Source: Elusimicrobiota bacterium
Lineage (GTDB): Bacteria > Elusimicrobiota > Elusimicrobia > UBA1565 > UBA9628
Reading direction: 5' to 3'
DNA: 64,000 bases
Assembly: GCA_016182905.1 (NCBI GenBank)
Contig: JACPFR010000024.1
Location: 1 to 64,000, forward strand
Shown here: piece after piece, positions 24,303-32,228 of the stretch
How positions within the stretch are numbered: position 1 is the first letter of the stretch
How the letters are laid out: the number at the start of each line of letters is the position of its first letter
Made by a program: the position numbers and the translations under genes
The notes under the pieces: model-generated
What the model was told of the DNA's origin: nothing
Databases searched by the model: none
The model's input: the letters and a program-made list of their open reading frames with translations, nothing else

Positions 24303-25039
24303 GAGGCAAGCGGCTCCTGGTCCTGCTGACCTTCAACGAGTCCGAGGCCCTGCCCAAGCTCTTCGACCGCCTCCCGCTCTCCGCCGCCGACGAGGTCATG
24401 GCCGTCGACGGCGGCTCCAAGGACGGCACCGTCGAGTTCCTCCAGTCCAAGGGCCTGAAGGTCGTCACCCAGCCGCGCCGCGGCCGCGGCGTCGCCTTCC
24501 GCCTCGCCCTCGAGCTGACCGACGCGGAGACGATCTGCTACTACAGCCCCGACGGCAACGAGGACCCCGACGACATCCCGCGCATCTATGAGAAAATCGA
24601 GGCCGAAGGCCTCGATCTCGTCGTCGCCTCGCGCATGATGAAGGGCGCCTACAACGAGGAGGACGTCCACTGGTGGCGCCCGCGCAAGTGGGTCAACCAG
24701 CTCTTCACCTTGGCCGCCAACTTGATCTGGAACCGCGGCCCCTACGTCGAGGACACGATCAACGGCTTCCGCGCGGTCCGCGCGGACTCCCTGCGCCGCT
24801 GCGCCTGCGACGCCGACGGCTTTCCCATCGAATACCAGATGTCCATCCGCATGATGAAGCTCGGGATGGCGATCGGGGAGATGCCGACGCACGAGTATCC
24901 GCGCCTCGGCGGCCAGAGCACCGCCGAGTCCTGGCCCACCGGCGTGGCCTTCGTGAAGACCCTCCTACGCGAGATGTCGATGGGCCGCGGCGTCAACGCG
25001 GCGAACGCCGAAAAGGTAGAATTGCCGATCAATGGCTGA
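24299..25039 (+). CDS. glycosyltransferase family 2, DPM-like
   Basis: A 246-residue GT2 starting at GTG 24299 (GTGA overlap with the epimerase). It has LLVLLTFNESEALPKLF, DEVMAVDGGSKDGTVEFL (about 31-48) and a CYYSPDGNEDPDDI stretch (about 80-93) where most relatives have a DADxQ/H metal site; here SPDGNEDP replaces it, keeping one Asp. The NGFRAVRADSLRR segment agrees with the NGFRLY-type motif of DPM-like enzymes. Acts on the cytoplasmic face on a polyprenyl-phosphate or nucleotide donor. It overlaps the next gene by 8 nt. Confidence 0.82.
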   Translation: MRGKRLLVLLTFNESEALPKLFDRLPLSAADEVMAVDGGSKDGTVEFLQSKGLKVVTQPRRGRGVAFRLALELTDAETICYYSPDGNEDPDDIPRIYEKIEAEGLDLVVASRMMKGAYNEEDVHWWRPRKWVNQLFTLAANLIWNRGPYVEDTINGFRAVRADSLRRCACDADGFPIEYQMSIRMMKLGMAIGEMPTHEYPRLGGQSTAESWPTGVAFVKTLLREMSMGRGVNAANAEKVELPING

Positions 25040-27626
25040 CCAACGCCGCGACCTGCGCGCCGACGCGGAGACCTACGCCCATCGGGCGATCATCACCTGG
25101 CTGCCGCTCCTCTACCTGCTGATCTCCTCCCTGTTCTTCCTGCGCACGTACGACTCCGCGCAGGTGAAGATCTCGATGATGCAGATGGGCGGCCTCGGCC
25201 TGCTGACGATGTGGCTGGTGCGCCTGGCCGTTGCCGGCCGCCACGCCCTCAACCGGGAGGACCTGGTCTGCCTGTCGCCGTTCCTCGCCTACCTCGTCTG
25301 GGGCGTGTTCTCCTACTTGAAGGCGCCGTACCACATGTCGAGCACGGACTTCTTCCTGCGCCACATGTTCTACATGATCGTCTCGCTGATCACGATCTAT
25401 GAGTTCGACGAGGCCGCCATCGGCCGCCTCTTCAAGATACTGATCTGGACCGCCTGGGTCGCGATCGGCTACGGGACTTTGCAGTTCGTGGACACCGCGA
25501 TGTTCCCGCCCGGCGTGGGCAAGGGCATCGATCCGTTCGTCTGGCGCGGCGCGTTCAGCGACCGCGTGTTCTCGACCTACGGCAACCCGAACTTCTACGG
25601 CGATTTCCTTGTCATCATGTTCCCGATCCTCGTCACGCAGTGGTTCAAGACGCGCAGATGGAGCCTGATCGTCCTGATCGCGATGCTGCTGCTCAATCTC
25701 GTCAAGACGGGCACCAAGGGCGCGTGGCTCGGCTTCGCGATGGTCTGCTTCATCTTCGGCGTGATCGCCCTCGTGTTCTTCCCCGAGCAGAGCAAGCCCT
25801 ACCGCAAGCGCCTGCTGGGCCTCGTCGGCGCCCTGGTGCTGGGCTTCGTGGGCTACACGGCCAAGGACCTCAGCGGCCGCGTCGTCTCGATCAACTTCCG
25901 CCTCTTCACCTGGGAGGCGACCTGGGAGATGATCCGCACCAACCCGTGGACGGGCACGGGCATCGGCTCCTTCCCGCCGATCTACCCCGCCTTCCGCCGC
26001 CCCGCGATCTTCCACATCGAGGGCAAGCACAACACCGAGACCGACCACGCCGAGAACGAGTACCTGGAGCAGTTCTTCGACAACGGGATCATAGGCTTCG
26101 GCATCTTCCTCTGGCTCGTCTACAGCACCCTCGTCGTCGGCTTCCGCTCGCTGGGGCAGTTGACCACCACGGCCATGCTCAAGGACGGCCGCCCGCCGCC
26201 CCGGGCGCTGGACCTGATCGGCGTGATCGTCTCGTTCATGGGCATGCTCGGGCACAATTGCTTCGACGTCAGCCTGCGCTTCGTGTCCTCGGGCGTCTAC
26301 CTGGGCCTGCTGTCGGGCCTCATCGTCAACCTCGCGCGCGGCAAGGCCCTCTACGAGCTCCACGCGCGGGAAGCCGGCGCTCCCGCCCTCCCCGGCGAGG
26401 GGGCTTCCTCTTGGGCCACGCTGTCCGAGATGCTGATCTGGCCGCTGCGCCTCGCCGCGGCCGGCGGCGTGGTCTATCTCGCCTTCATCAAGGGCTGGGG
26501 CACGCTGCGTCAGGCCCCGTTCGGCGGCATGTTCGGGGAGTTCGCCATGCTCCAGGGCCCGCTCGCGCGCGTCCCCGGCGGCGGCGAGCTGCTGCAGTGG
26601 TGGATCGCCTGGGGCGTCTTCGCCGGCTGCATGCTCTGGCTCGGCTGGAAGATGATCCGCCTGTGCCTGCTCTCGGAGAATCCCGTCGTGCCGATGCTCG
26701 TGCTCGCGATGCTCGCGCCGCTGTATCAGTTCTGGGGCTACTTCAAGGCCGACATCCACCACAACGTGGCCATCTACTTCTCCAAGGAACGCCAGTGGGA
26801 GCCCGCCGTCGGCAACTACCTGATCGTCAACAGGCTCAACCCCGATTTCGTGATGTCGAAGTACTTCCTCGGCAACGTCTTCAACGACCGCTTCAACATG
26901 ACGAAGGCCTATCTCCCCAACTGGGGCGACACCGACAACCTCCCGCGCGACGACTACGAGCGCGCGATGTACTGGTACGAGGAGGTCCGCAAGCTCGCCC
27001 CGAACTACGTCCAGATGCACCACCAGATCGGCAACCTGCATCTGCGCCGCGCCGAGTGGGCGACCAACAACGGCCGCCCCCAGGAAGCCGAGAAGTACCT
27101 GGACATGGCGATGGTCCGCTTCAAGCTCTACTACCAGATCGACCCGGTCTTCGCGCCGAACTACTACCGCATGGCGCAGATTCATATGATCCGCAAGCAG
27201 TTCGACCTCGCGGTGAAGGCCTACCAGGCCTACATCGACGCGGAGCGCTGCTCCGTGGACTCCTCTTTGCTCGAGAAGCCCTTCCTGCGCACCACCATCC
27301 TCTCCTACCAGAACTACGAGCAGCTCGAGGGCAAGTGGACGCACCGCCACGTCGGCGCGGTCAACCGCATGCGCGAGTCGGCCGAGGCCTACACGAGCAT
27401 GGCGAACGCCCTGTTCATGGACAACCGCTTCCCCGAGGCCGAGCAGGCCTACCGCGTCGCGCTGTCCTACGACACGAACTTCGACATGGCCAAGAAGAAC
27501 CTCGAGGTCACCTACCGGCGCGCGCAGGCCGAGGGGCGGCTGAAGCAGGCCCAGGTGGCGCCCGGGACGAAGATCGTCCCCGGCCAGCCGGTCCCGACGG
27601 GCTGGATCGTCGTCCCGAAGAAGTAG
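25032..27626 (+). CDS. O-antigen ligase/Wzy-like membrane protein fused to TPR repeats
   Basis: An 864-residue protein. Residues 1-400 hold about ten transmembrane helices and the Wzy_C region (WTGTGIGSFPPIYPAFRRP, then HAENEYLEQFFDNGIIGFG at about 338-360, the H-N-x-x-L/E motif of O-antigen ligases). Two or three more helices lie at about 470-570, and the C-terminal 260 residues are periplasmic TPR-like repeats (QWEPAVGNYL..., AQIHMIRKQFDLAVKAYQAYI, FMDNRFPEAEQAYRVAL). It would ligate or polymerise the product of the upstream enzymes. TAGAAT lies 9 nt before its ATG. It is the second Wzy-TPR protein in the window and ends the second plus-strand block. Confidence 0.82.
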   Translation: MADQRRDLRADAETYAHRAIITWLPLLYLLISSLFFLRTYDSAQVKISMMQMGGLGLLTMWLVRLAVAGRHALNREDLVCLSPFLAYLVWGVFSYLKAPYHMSSTDFFLRHMFYMIVSLITIYEFDEAAIGRLFKILIWTAWVAIGYGTLQFVDTAMFPPGVGKGIDPFVWRGAFSDRVFSTYGNPNFYGDFLVIMFPILVTQWFKTRRWSLIVLIAMLLLNLVKTGTKGAWLGFAMVCFIFGVIALVFFPEQSKPYRKRLLGLVGALVLGFVGYTAKDLSGRVVSINFRLFTWEATWEMIRTNPWTGTGIGSFPPIYPAFRRPAIFHIEGKHNTETDHAENEYLEQFFDNGIIGFGIFLWLVYSTLVVGFRSLGQLTTTAMLKDGRPPPRALDLIGVIVSFMGMLGHNCFDVSLRFVSSGVYLGLLSGLIVNLARGKALYELHAREAGAPALPGEGASSWATLSEMLIWPLRLAAAGGVVYLAFIKGWGTLRQAPFGGMFGEFAMLQGPLARVPGGGELLQWWIAWGVFAGCMLWLGWKMIRLCLLSENPVVPMLVLAMLAPLYQFWGYFKADIHHNVAIYFSKERQWEPAVGNYLIVNRLNPDFVMSKYFLGNVFNDRFNMTKAYLPNWGDTDNLPRDDYERAMYWYEEVRKLAPNYVQMHHQIGNLHLRRAEWATNNGRPQEAEKYLDMAMVRFKLYYQIDPVFAPNYYRMAQIHMIRKQFDLAVKAYQAYIDAERCSVDSSLLEKPFLRTTILSYQNYEQLEGKWTHRHVGAVNRMRESAEAYTSMANALFMDNRFPEAEQAYRVALSYDTNFDMAKKNLEVTYRRAQAEGRLKQAQVAPGTKIVPGQPVPTGWIVVPKK

Positions 27627-27642
27627 CTAGCGGCGCGTTTCG

Positions 27643-27664
27643 AACTGTTTCCGGAAACAGTCCG
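27643..27664. repeat. palindromic repeat ACTGTTTCCGGAAACAGT, copy 1
   Basis: AACTGTTTCCGGAAACAGTCCG contains a perfect 18-nt palindrome (27644-27661). The identical 22-nt sequence occurs at 48724-48745. Both copies lie between the 3' ends of convergent genes, so a bidirectional terminator or REP-like role is plausible; neither copy has a clear T-tract. Confidence 0.7.
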
Positions 27665-27675
27665 ATCCTGTTCGC

Positions 27676-28698
27676 TTAGGCGGCTTTCTTCGCGCGCAGG
27701 CGCGCGTTCTCGGCGTCGATCAGGGGGTCGATCAGCGCGTACACCGCGCGCTCCTCCGCGGTCGCCAGCGCGCGGTTGTGGCGCGCCATCAGCCAGGCCT
27801 TGCGCGCCTCCTTCGCCAGCGACAGCAGCGGCGCGGGGACCATCGTCGCCCGGTAGACGGGCATCGTCTTGGCCTCGTCGCCGAGCTCCTTGAGCATGAA
27901 CTCGCGGGCCTTCTCGGGCTGCAGGTTCTTGACCAGGTAGGAGGCGATCTCGCGGACGATCTTGCGCTTCTCGGCCTCGAGTATGTCGGACGGGGTGCCG
28001 CCGGCGACGAGCGCGGCCATGCCCTCGGGGTACTCCTCGAGCCACTTGTGCGTGACCTGGCCCTCGTGGATGCGGCGTATGGCCAGGCGCTCGTAGATCA
28101 CGCCCACCTCGACGCCGTCGGCGAGCATGCGCGCGTAGAGCTCGTTGTCGAGGATGATCATGTCGGAGCGATAATGGCCGTATTTCTTGTACAGCGCGCG
28201 CGGGATGGCCAGGTTCGTCGTGAGGTAGGGCAGGAACTCCTCGCCGACCGCGTAGTGGCCAGGGACCTTTCCTTCTTCGATCTTCATCCCGGCAGGGAAA
28301 GCCGTGCCGATCAGGCGGTCGTACCGGTGCAGCCAGCCGTCGGAGAAGACGAACCCCGCCTTCGGTCGAGCTTTAAAAAAGTCGGCGAATTTCTGAAGCC
28401 GGTCGAGAGTCCAAAAGTCATCGGAGTCGATGTTCGTGATCCACGTCCCCGTCGCCATCTCGAGCGCCATGTTTCGGCAGGCCATGTTGCCGATGTTCTT
28501 GGGGACGCGGGTGTACTTGAAGCGCGGATCCTTCGTCCACTGCTTGATCATCTCCGGCGTCTCGTCGACCGACCCGTCGTCGACGATCAGGACCTCGTAG
28601 TCGCCGAAGGTCTGGCCGACCACGGTGGCCAGAGCCCCGGGCAGCATGTGCGCCCGGTTGTAGGTGGGCAGGACGATGGAGAAAAGAGGCTCGCTCAC
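27676..28698 (-). CDS. glycosyltransferase family 2
   Basis: A 340-residue GT2: FSIVLPTYNRAHMLPGAL (about 5-22), YEVLIVDDGSVDETPEMI (about 33-50) and TWITNIDSDDFWTLDRL (about 87-103) supply the nucleotide- and metal-binding residues (DSDD). The C-terminal half is helical. It is on the opposite strand from the main polysaccharide block and may belong to the same pathway or add a branch. Its ATG at 28698 overlaps the stop of the glutathione peroxidase gene, so the two form an operon although their functions differ. Confidence 0.88.
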   Translation of the reverse strand: MSEPLFSIVLPTYNRAHMLPGALATVVGQTFGDYEVLIVDDGSVDETPEMIKQWTKDPRFKYTRVPKNIGNMACRNMALEMATGTWITNIDSDDFWTLDRLQKFADFFKARPKAGFVFSDGWLHRYDRLIGTAFPAGMKIEEGKVPGHYAVGEEFLPYLTTNLAIPRALYKKYGHYRSDMIILDNELYARMLADGVEVGVIYERLAIRRIHEGQVTHKWLEEYPEGMAALVAGGTPSDILEAEKRKIVREIASYLVKNLQPEKAREFMLKELGDEAKTMPVYRATMVPAPLLSLAKEARKAWLMARHNRALATAEERAVYALIDPLIDAENARLRAKKAA

Positions 28699-29285
28699 GC
28701 CAGGAGGGCCTCGATCTTGGCCGTGATCTCCTTGCCGACGGGGTTGGCGTCGGGGCCGAAGCGCGCGACGACCGCCCCGTCCTTATCGACGAGGAATTTG
28801 GAGAAGTTCCACGGGATGTCGCCGTTGAAGCCGCTTTCCGTGGTGAGGTACTTGTACAGCGGGTGGATGGACGGCCCCTTCACGGAGATCTTCGAGTACA
28901 GGTCGAAGGAGAGGGCGAACTTGGTCAGGCAGAAACTCTTGATGTCGGCGTCGGTGCCGGGCTCCTGGGCGCCGAACTCGTTGGCGGGAAAGGCGGCGAT
29001 GCGCAGGCCCTTGCCCTTGTACTTCTCGTACAGCGCCTCGAGATCCGAGTATTGAGGGGTAAAGCCGCACAGCGACGCGGTGTTGACGATGAGCAGCGGG
29101 TGGCCCTTGTACTTCGAGAGCTTCGCCGGCTTGCCGTCGATGGTGTTCATCTCGAACTCGTAGACGCGGCCCTTGGTCTTGTCGGCTTGCATCGGGTTCA
29201 CCTCGTTCTTCTTGGACAAGGCGGCGGCCGCGGCGAACGCCGCCTCGGTCAGCCCCAGCTTGGCCTTTCGAAGGATATCCTTCAT
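28695..29285 (-). CDS. glutathione peroxidase family (thiol peroxidase)
   Basis: A 196-residue GPx-fold peroxidase. The peroxidatic Cys is in NTASLCGFTPQY (about residue 74). The second motif, FPANEFGAQEPG (about 99-110), has Glu where the classical catalytic Gln (NQF) stands; the Trp/Asn pair is IPWNFSKFLVD. A Cys in DIKSFC could resolve the intermediate with thioredoxin. The N-terminal 35 residues (Ala-rich, hydrophobic) precede the conserved fold and could be a signal or anchor. It reduces hydrogen peroxide or lipid peroxides. The start is leaderless: TAGAAT lies 6 nt before the ATG. Confidence 0.9.
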   Translation of the reverse strand: MKDILRKAKLGLTEAAFAAAAALSKKNEVNPMQADKTKGRVYEFEMNTIDGKPAKLSKYKGHPLLIVNTASLCGFTPQYSDLEALYEKYKGKGLRIAAFPANEFGAQEPGTDADIKSFCLTKFALSFDLYSKISVKGPSIHPLYKYLTTESGFNGDIPWNFSKFLVDKDGAVVARFGPDANPVGKEITAKIEALLA

Positions 29286-29291
29286 CGCCTG

Positions 29292-29297
29292 ATTCTA
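29292..29297 (-). promoter_or_regulatory. -10 box TAGAAT, leaderless promoter of the glutathione peroxidase gene
   Basis: TAGAAT, six bases (CAGGCG), then the ATG at 29285 on the minus strand. No Shine-Dalgarno sequence. Confidence 0.6.
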
Positions 29298-29945
29298 CCT
29301 TTCGTGCCGCTCTTCAAGCCACGGATCGGCGCGGTTGTGATAGCCGCGCGTCTCCCAGAAGCCGGGCTTGTCGACGGCGGAGAACTCGAGACCGCGCAGG
29401 AACTTCCCCGACTTCCACGCGTACAAGGTCGGGATCACCATGCGCATCGGCCCGCCGTGCTCGAGCGGCAGCGGCGCGCCGTCGAGCTCGTCGGCGAGGA
29501 TCGCGTCGGGAGAGGACGCCTCGAGCAAAGAGGTGTTGGTGGTGTACTCCTCGGCGCAGTGCTGGATCACGAAGGCGGCCTCGGGTTTCGGGCGGACGAG
29601 CGCGAGCAGGTCGGTCATCCGCACGCCGCCCCAGCGGGCGTCCATCTTCGACCACGTGGTGACGCAGTGGAAGTCGCTGACCGTGTTAGTCCGGGGCAGC
29701 GCGCGGAACTCCTTCCAACTCAAGGTCAGCGGGTTCTCGACCTCGCCCCAGACCTTGAAGCTCCAGGTCGCCTCGTCGAAAGGCGGATGCACCCCGAGGT
29801 CGAGCACGGGAAACCCCTTGCTCCAGACCTGCCCCGGCGGCAGCCGGTTCGTCGACCGGTTCTTCTCCCGGACGGCCATGTCCTTCCTGAACCGCTCCAG
29901 CATCCTCGCCTTCGCGGCGATCATCTTCTCGTTGTACCCGGACAC
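29295..29945 (-). CDS. sulfite-oxidase-like molybdopterin oxidoreductase
   Basis: A protein of up to 216 residues that consists of the oxidoreductase molybdopterin-binding domain only. The molybdenum ligand is the Cys of SDFHCVTTWSKMDARWGGV (about residue 97). EHGGPMRMVIPTLYAWKSGKFLRGL is the typical downstream motif, and RGYHNRADPWLEERH closes the domain. No dimerisation or haem domain and no signal peptide are seen, so it resembles the short YedY/MsrP-like cytoplasmic type. The start is unsure: GTG at 29945 lies at the edge of a 31-nt repeat and lacks a ribosome site; ATG at 29924 is an alternative. Substrate unknown. Confidence 0.85.
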   Translation of the reverse strand: MSGYNEKMIAAKARMLERFRKDMAVREKNRSTNRLPPGQVWSKGFPVLDLGVHPPFDEATWSFKVWGEVENPLTLSWKEFRALPRTNTVSDFHCVTTWSKMDARWGGVRMTDLLALVRPKPEAAFVIQHCAEEYTTNTSLLEASSPDAILADELDGAPLPLEHGGPMRMVIPTLYAWKSGKFLRGLEFSAVDKPGFWETRGYHNRADPWLEERHER

Positions 29946-29975
29946 GGTGTCAGGCTCGCAAATTCGTTGAATTCT
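29945..29975. repeat. left arm of a 31-nt inverted repeat pair
   Basis: CGGTGTCAGGCTCGCAAATT followed by CGTTGAATTCT. Its exact reverse complement lies at 31201-31231, 1.2 kb away. The pair brackets the HAD phosphatase and the small exported-protein gene. The stop codon of the HAD gene lies inside this arm. The end motif GTGTCAGGC resembles the GGTGCCAGGC end of the 42448 element. Confidence 0.75.
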
Positions 29976-30510
29976 TTTCGACGATCCAGCGGGCCGCGGA
30001 CAGTATGTCCCGGCGGACCGCGGTCGGCTTGACCTTATAGGCCTTGTCCTTGCCCCCGTTGCCGGTGAGGACGAGGACCGAGGCGCAGCCGGCCCGGCGG
30101 GCGCACTCGATGTCCGAGGTCTTGTCGCCGATCATGACGGAGCCTTTCAGGTCGAGCCCGAACCGTTTCTTGGCGGCCAGGAGCATGCCCGTCCCGGGCT
30201 TGCGCCACGAGTGGCCGCTGTCGGGGCCGTGCGGCGAGTAGTAGATCGCGTCCCAGCGCGCCCCGGCCTTGGCCAGGCGGCGGCGGAGCTCGGCGTGGAT
30301 CCTCCGCACGGCCCCCTCAGTGAAGTAGCCGCGCGCCACGCCGGACTGGTTGGTGACGATGACGATCTTGAAGCCCGCCTCGCGCAGGAGCTTGAGCGCC
30401 CGGGGGGAGCCCTTGAAGACGGAGAGGCCGTCGGTCGAGGCCAGATAGTCCGCGTCGCGGATGAGGACGCCGTCGCGGTCGATGAAGACGGCCTTGGGGC
30501 GTGGCTTCAC
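29950..30510 (-). CDS. gmhB: GmhB/HisB-N-like HAD phosphatase (histidinol/heptose-bisphosphate phosphatase family) lacking zinc cysteines
   Basis: A 186-residue HAD-IIIA phosphatase. Motif I is AVFIDRDGVLIRDADYLAS (DxDxV/T with both Asp), motif II VIVTNQSGVARGYF, and motif III/IV WRKPGTGML and VMIGDKTSDIECARRAG. GmhB normally binds zinc through a loop of the form CPHxP...CxCRKP; here the loop reads SPHGPDSGHSWRKP, so all three cysteines are replaced by Ser, His and Trp. Fold and catalytic residues are intact, but the zinc site is missing or altered. It may act on heptose bisphosphate for LPS or on another sugar phosphate. GTG start, leaderless (TAGAAT 6 nt upstream). Its 3' end runs into the inverted repeat. 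Confidence 0.8.
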   Translation of the reverse strand: MKPRPKAVFIDRDGVLIRDADYLASTDGLSVFKGSPRALKLLREAGFKIVIVTNQSGVARGYFTEGAVRRIHAELRRRLAKAGARWDAIYYSPHGPDSGHSWRKPGTGMLLAAKKRFGLDLKGSVMIGDKTSDIECARRAGCASVLVLTGNGGKDKAYKVKPTAVRRDILSAARWIVEKNSTNLRA

Positions 30511-30516
30511 CCCTTG

Positions 30517-30522
30517 ATTCTA
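30517..30522 (-). promoter_or_regulatory. -10 box TAGAAT, leaderless promoter of the HAD phosphatase gene
   Basis: TAGAAT, six bases (CAAGGG), then the GTG at 30510 on the minus strand. Confidence 0.6.
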
Positions 30523-30534
30523 GCTTTTCCATCC

Positions 30535-31116
30535 TTATTTGCCGAAGGCGGCGGCCCAGTCGAGGACGCGCAGCCACAGCCGGCGCATCCGTTCCGCCGG
30601 GGACAGGCGGGCGGGACGGACGCCGAGGTGGCGAAGGACGGCGCGCTGGACGGCGGGAGTGACCGCGGCCGGGACGGAACCCGAGCCCGCGAAGACCGAC
30701 CCTCCGTCCGGCCGGAGCTGATAGGAATAACCGCCGAGCTCGGCGCGATCGCGTCCCGGGGGCACGGCGTCGCTGTGTCCGCGCACCCCCCAGGAACCGA
30801 GAGAGAACGCGTTGAGCACGCGCGCCGAGCCCGTCTCGAAGATGCCGATCACGGGGCGGCCGTCGGTCTGGCTGACGGCCTTCAGCAGCTCGGTCGCGCC
30901 GAAGGCCCGCGTGTCGATGAGGCTCGAACCCAGCTTCACGAACGGCGTGCCGGGCAGCTCGACCCAGGGTTTGAGCGGTCCCGCCCCGTCGAAGGACACC
31001 GCCGCCGCGCCGGCAGACGCGGCTCCGGCCAAAGCCGCGGGAGCGGCGCGGACGGGAGCCTCGACGACGCCCGCGGAGGCGGGTGCCGCCAGCAAGAGGA
31101 CGAGCCAGAACTTCAT
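30535..31116 (-). CDS. hypothetical exported protein
   Basis: A 193-residue protein with a signal peptide (MKFWLVLLLAAPASAG) and an Ala-rich linker. The globular part (about 45-130) includes LKPWVELPGTPFVKLGSSLIDTR and GRPVIGIFETGSARVLNAFSLGSWGVRGHSD; the C-terminus is Arg/Leu-rich and helical. I do not recognise the family. It lies alone between the HAD phosphatase and the polysaccharide deacetylase and falls inside the 1.2-kb unit bounded by the 31-nt inverted repeats. ATG at 31116 is preceded by CATACT at 6 nt (leaderless). Confidence 0.7.
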   Translation of the reverse strand: MKFWLVLLLAAPASAGVVEAPVRAAPAALAGAASAGAAAVSFDGAGPLKPWVELPGTPFVKLGSSLIDTRAFGATELLKAVSQTDGRPVIGIFETGSARVLNAFSLGSWGVRGHSDAVPPGRDRAELGGYSYQLRPDGGSVFAGSGSVPAAVTPAVQRAVLRHLGVRPARLSPAERMRRLWLRVLDWAAAFGK

Positions 31117-31122
31117 GAGTAC

Positions 31123-31128
31123 AGTATG
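31123..31128 (-). promoter_or_regulatory. -10-like box CATACT before the exported-protein gene
   Basis: CATACT, six bases (GTACTC), then the ATG at 31116 on the minus strand. The first base departs from TANNNT, so this is the weakest of the leaderless set. Confidence 0.4.
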
Positions 31129-31200
31129 AAGGGGAAAGGCGCGTTCCTGTAAGGGTCGATTGGCCCTAAATCCCGGCCGGAAGGCCCGATGGTCGGAAAG

Positions 31201-31231
31201 AGAATTCAACGAATTTGCGAGCCTGACACCG
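31201..31231. repeat. right arm of the 31-nt inverted repeat pair
   Basis: Reverse complement of 29945-29975 without mismatch. It lies in the 125-nt gap between the exported-protein gene and the deacetylase gene, 10 nt from the latter's stop codon. Confidence 0.75.
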
Positions 31232-31241
31232 CAAGGGCGGG

Positions 31242-32228
31242 TCAGGAGAGGCGGCGGCGGGCGGCTTGGAGGAGGTTGCGGCCGAGGCTGAAGGTCATGC
31301 GGAACTTCTCGAAGGAGTCGCGGTCGTCGGTGCCGAAACGGCGGATGGCGTAGGGGTCGGAGCTTGGGGTCGTGAAGCCGGCGACGGTGGTGAGGCCGCA
31401 GAGGTAGCCGGTCTCCTTGAGCAGGAGCGACGAGGCCGCGCTGAAGTCGTCGAAGTCGCCGTTGGGATAGCAGAACAGGTCGCAGGGGCGCTGGACGTTC
31501 TTCTCCACGAGGGCCTTGGACCGCTCCAACTCGGCGCGCGCCGCCTCCTCGCCGTGGAGCGTGACGATGGTGTGCGTGTGGGTGTGGCTGCCGATCTCCA
31601 TCAGGCCGGAATCCGCCATCTCCTTGGCCTGCGCCCAGGTCACGGGGCGGTAGTTCTCCGGGGCCGAGGCGTCGAGGACCAGCTTGCGGCCGAGCTCGGC
31701 CTCGACCGGGGCGATCAAGGCCTCGCGTGCGTCGGGCAGCAGGTCCTTGGCTCGGCGCTGAAGGGCCTTGAGGCGCTCGCGGCGCGCGGCGGCGTCTCCG
31801 GGGGCGCCCGCGAAGGCGTGCTCGAGGCGGTCGGGCCACAGCGGGACGCGCTCGTCGACGAACTCGGTGGCGAGGAACAAGGTCGAAGGGACGCCGGCCG
31901 CGCGCAGGACGGGGAAGCCCAATGTGTAGACCGACTCGTAGCCGTCGTCGATGGTCAGGGCGACCGCGTAGTCGGGAAGGGCGGGCCCTCCGGACAAGGA
32001 GACCGCGACCTGGCGCAAGGTCACTAGGCTGCAGTTGTCCTTGAGAAAGGAGAGCTGACGGCGGAAGGTCTCCTGCTGGAGGCGGTTTCCCTGATAGTTG
32101 ACGATCCCGTCCGAGGGACGGTCGGTGAACCCGTGATACATCAGGACCACGGCGCTCTTGCGCCGGAGCCAACGGAGGGGTCGGTCGAGGCCGAGCGTCA
32201 AGGCGGCCGAGAGCGCGGCCGTTTTCAT
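31242..32228 (-). CDS. polysaccharide deacetylase (NodB/CE4 family)
   Basis: A 328-residue CE4 enzyme. After an N-terminal hydrophobic segment (about 5-20, possible anchor) and SAVVLMYHGFTDRPSDG, the NodB core gives motif 1 ALTIDDGYESVYTLGFPVL (Asp-Asp, about 92-110) and motif 2 EIGSHTHTHTIVTLHG (HxxxH metal ligands, about 205-220). Later CDLFCYPNGDFDDFS corresponds to motif 3. It removes acetyl groups from an N-acetylated glycan, perhaps the polymer made by the neighbouring loci. ATG overlaps the stop of the GNAT gene (ATGA). It is the last gene of a long minus-strand operon. Confidence 0.87.
   Translation of the reverse strand: MKTAALSAALTLGLDRPLRWLRRKSAVVLMYHGFTDRPSDGIVNYQGNRLQQETFRRQLSFLKDNCSLVTLRQVAVSLSGGPALPDYAVALTIDDGYESVYTLGFPVLRAAGVPSTLFLATEFVDERVPLWPDRLEHAFAGAPGDAAARRERLKALQRRAKDLLPDAREALIAPVEAELGRKLVLDASAPENYRPVTWAQAKEMADSGLMEIGSHTHTHTIVTLHGEEAARAELERSKALVEKNVQRPCDLFCYPNGDFDDFSAASSLLLKETGYLCGLTTVAGFTTPSSDPYAIRRFGTDDRDSFEKFRMTFSLGRNLLQAARRRLS

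Noticed and set aside
31117-31200. A structured RNA between the exported-protein gene and the right inverted-repeat arm
   Set aside because: Only short stems (AGGG/CCCT, GGCC/GGCC) are seen; nothing supports a specific RNA class.
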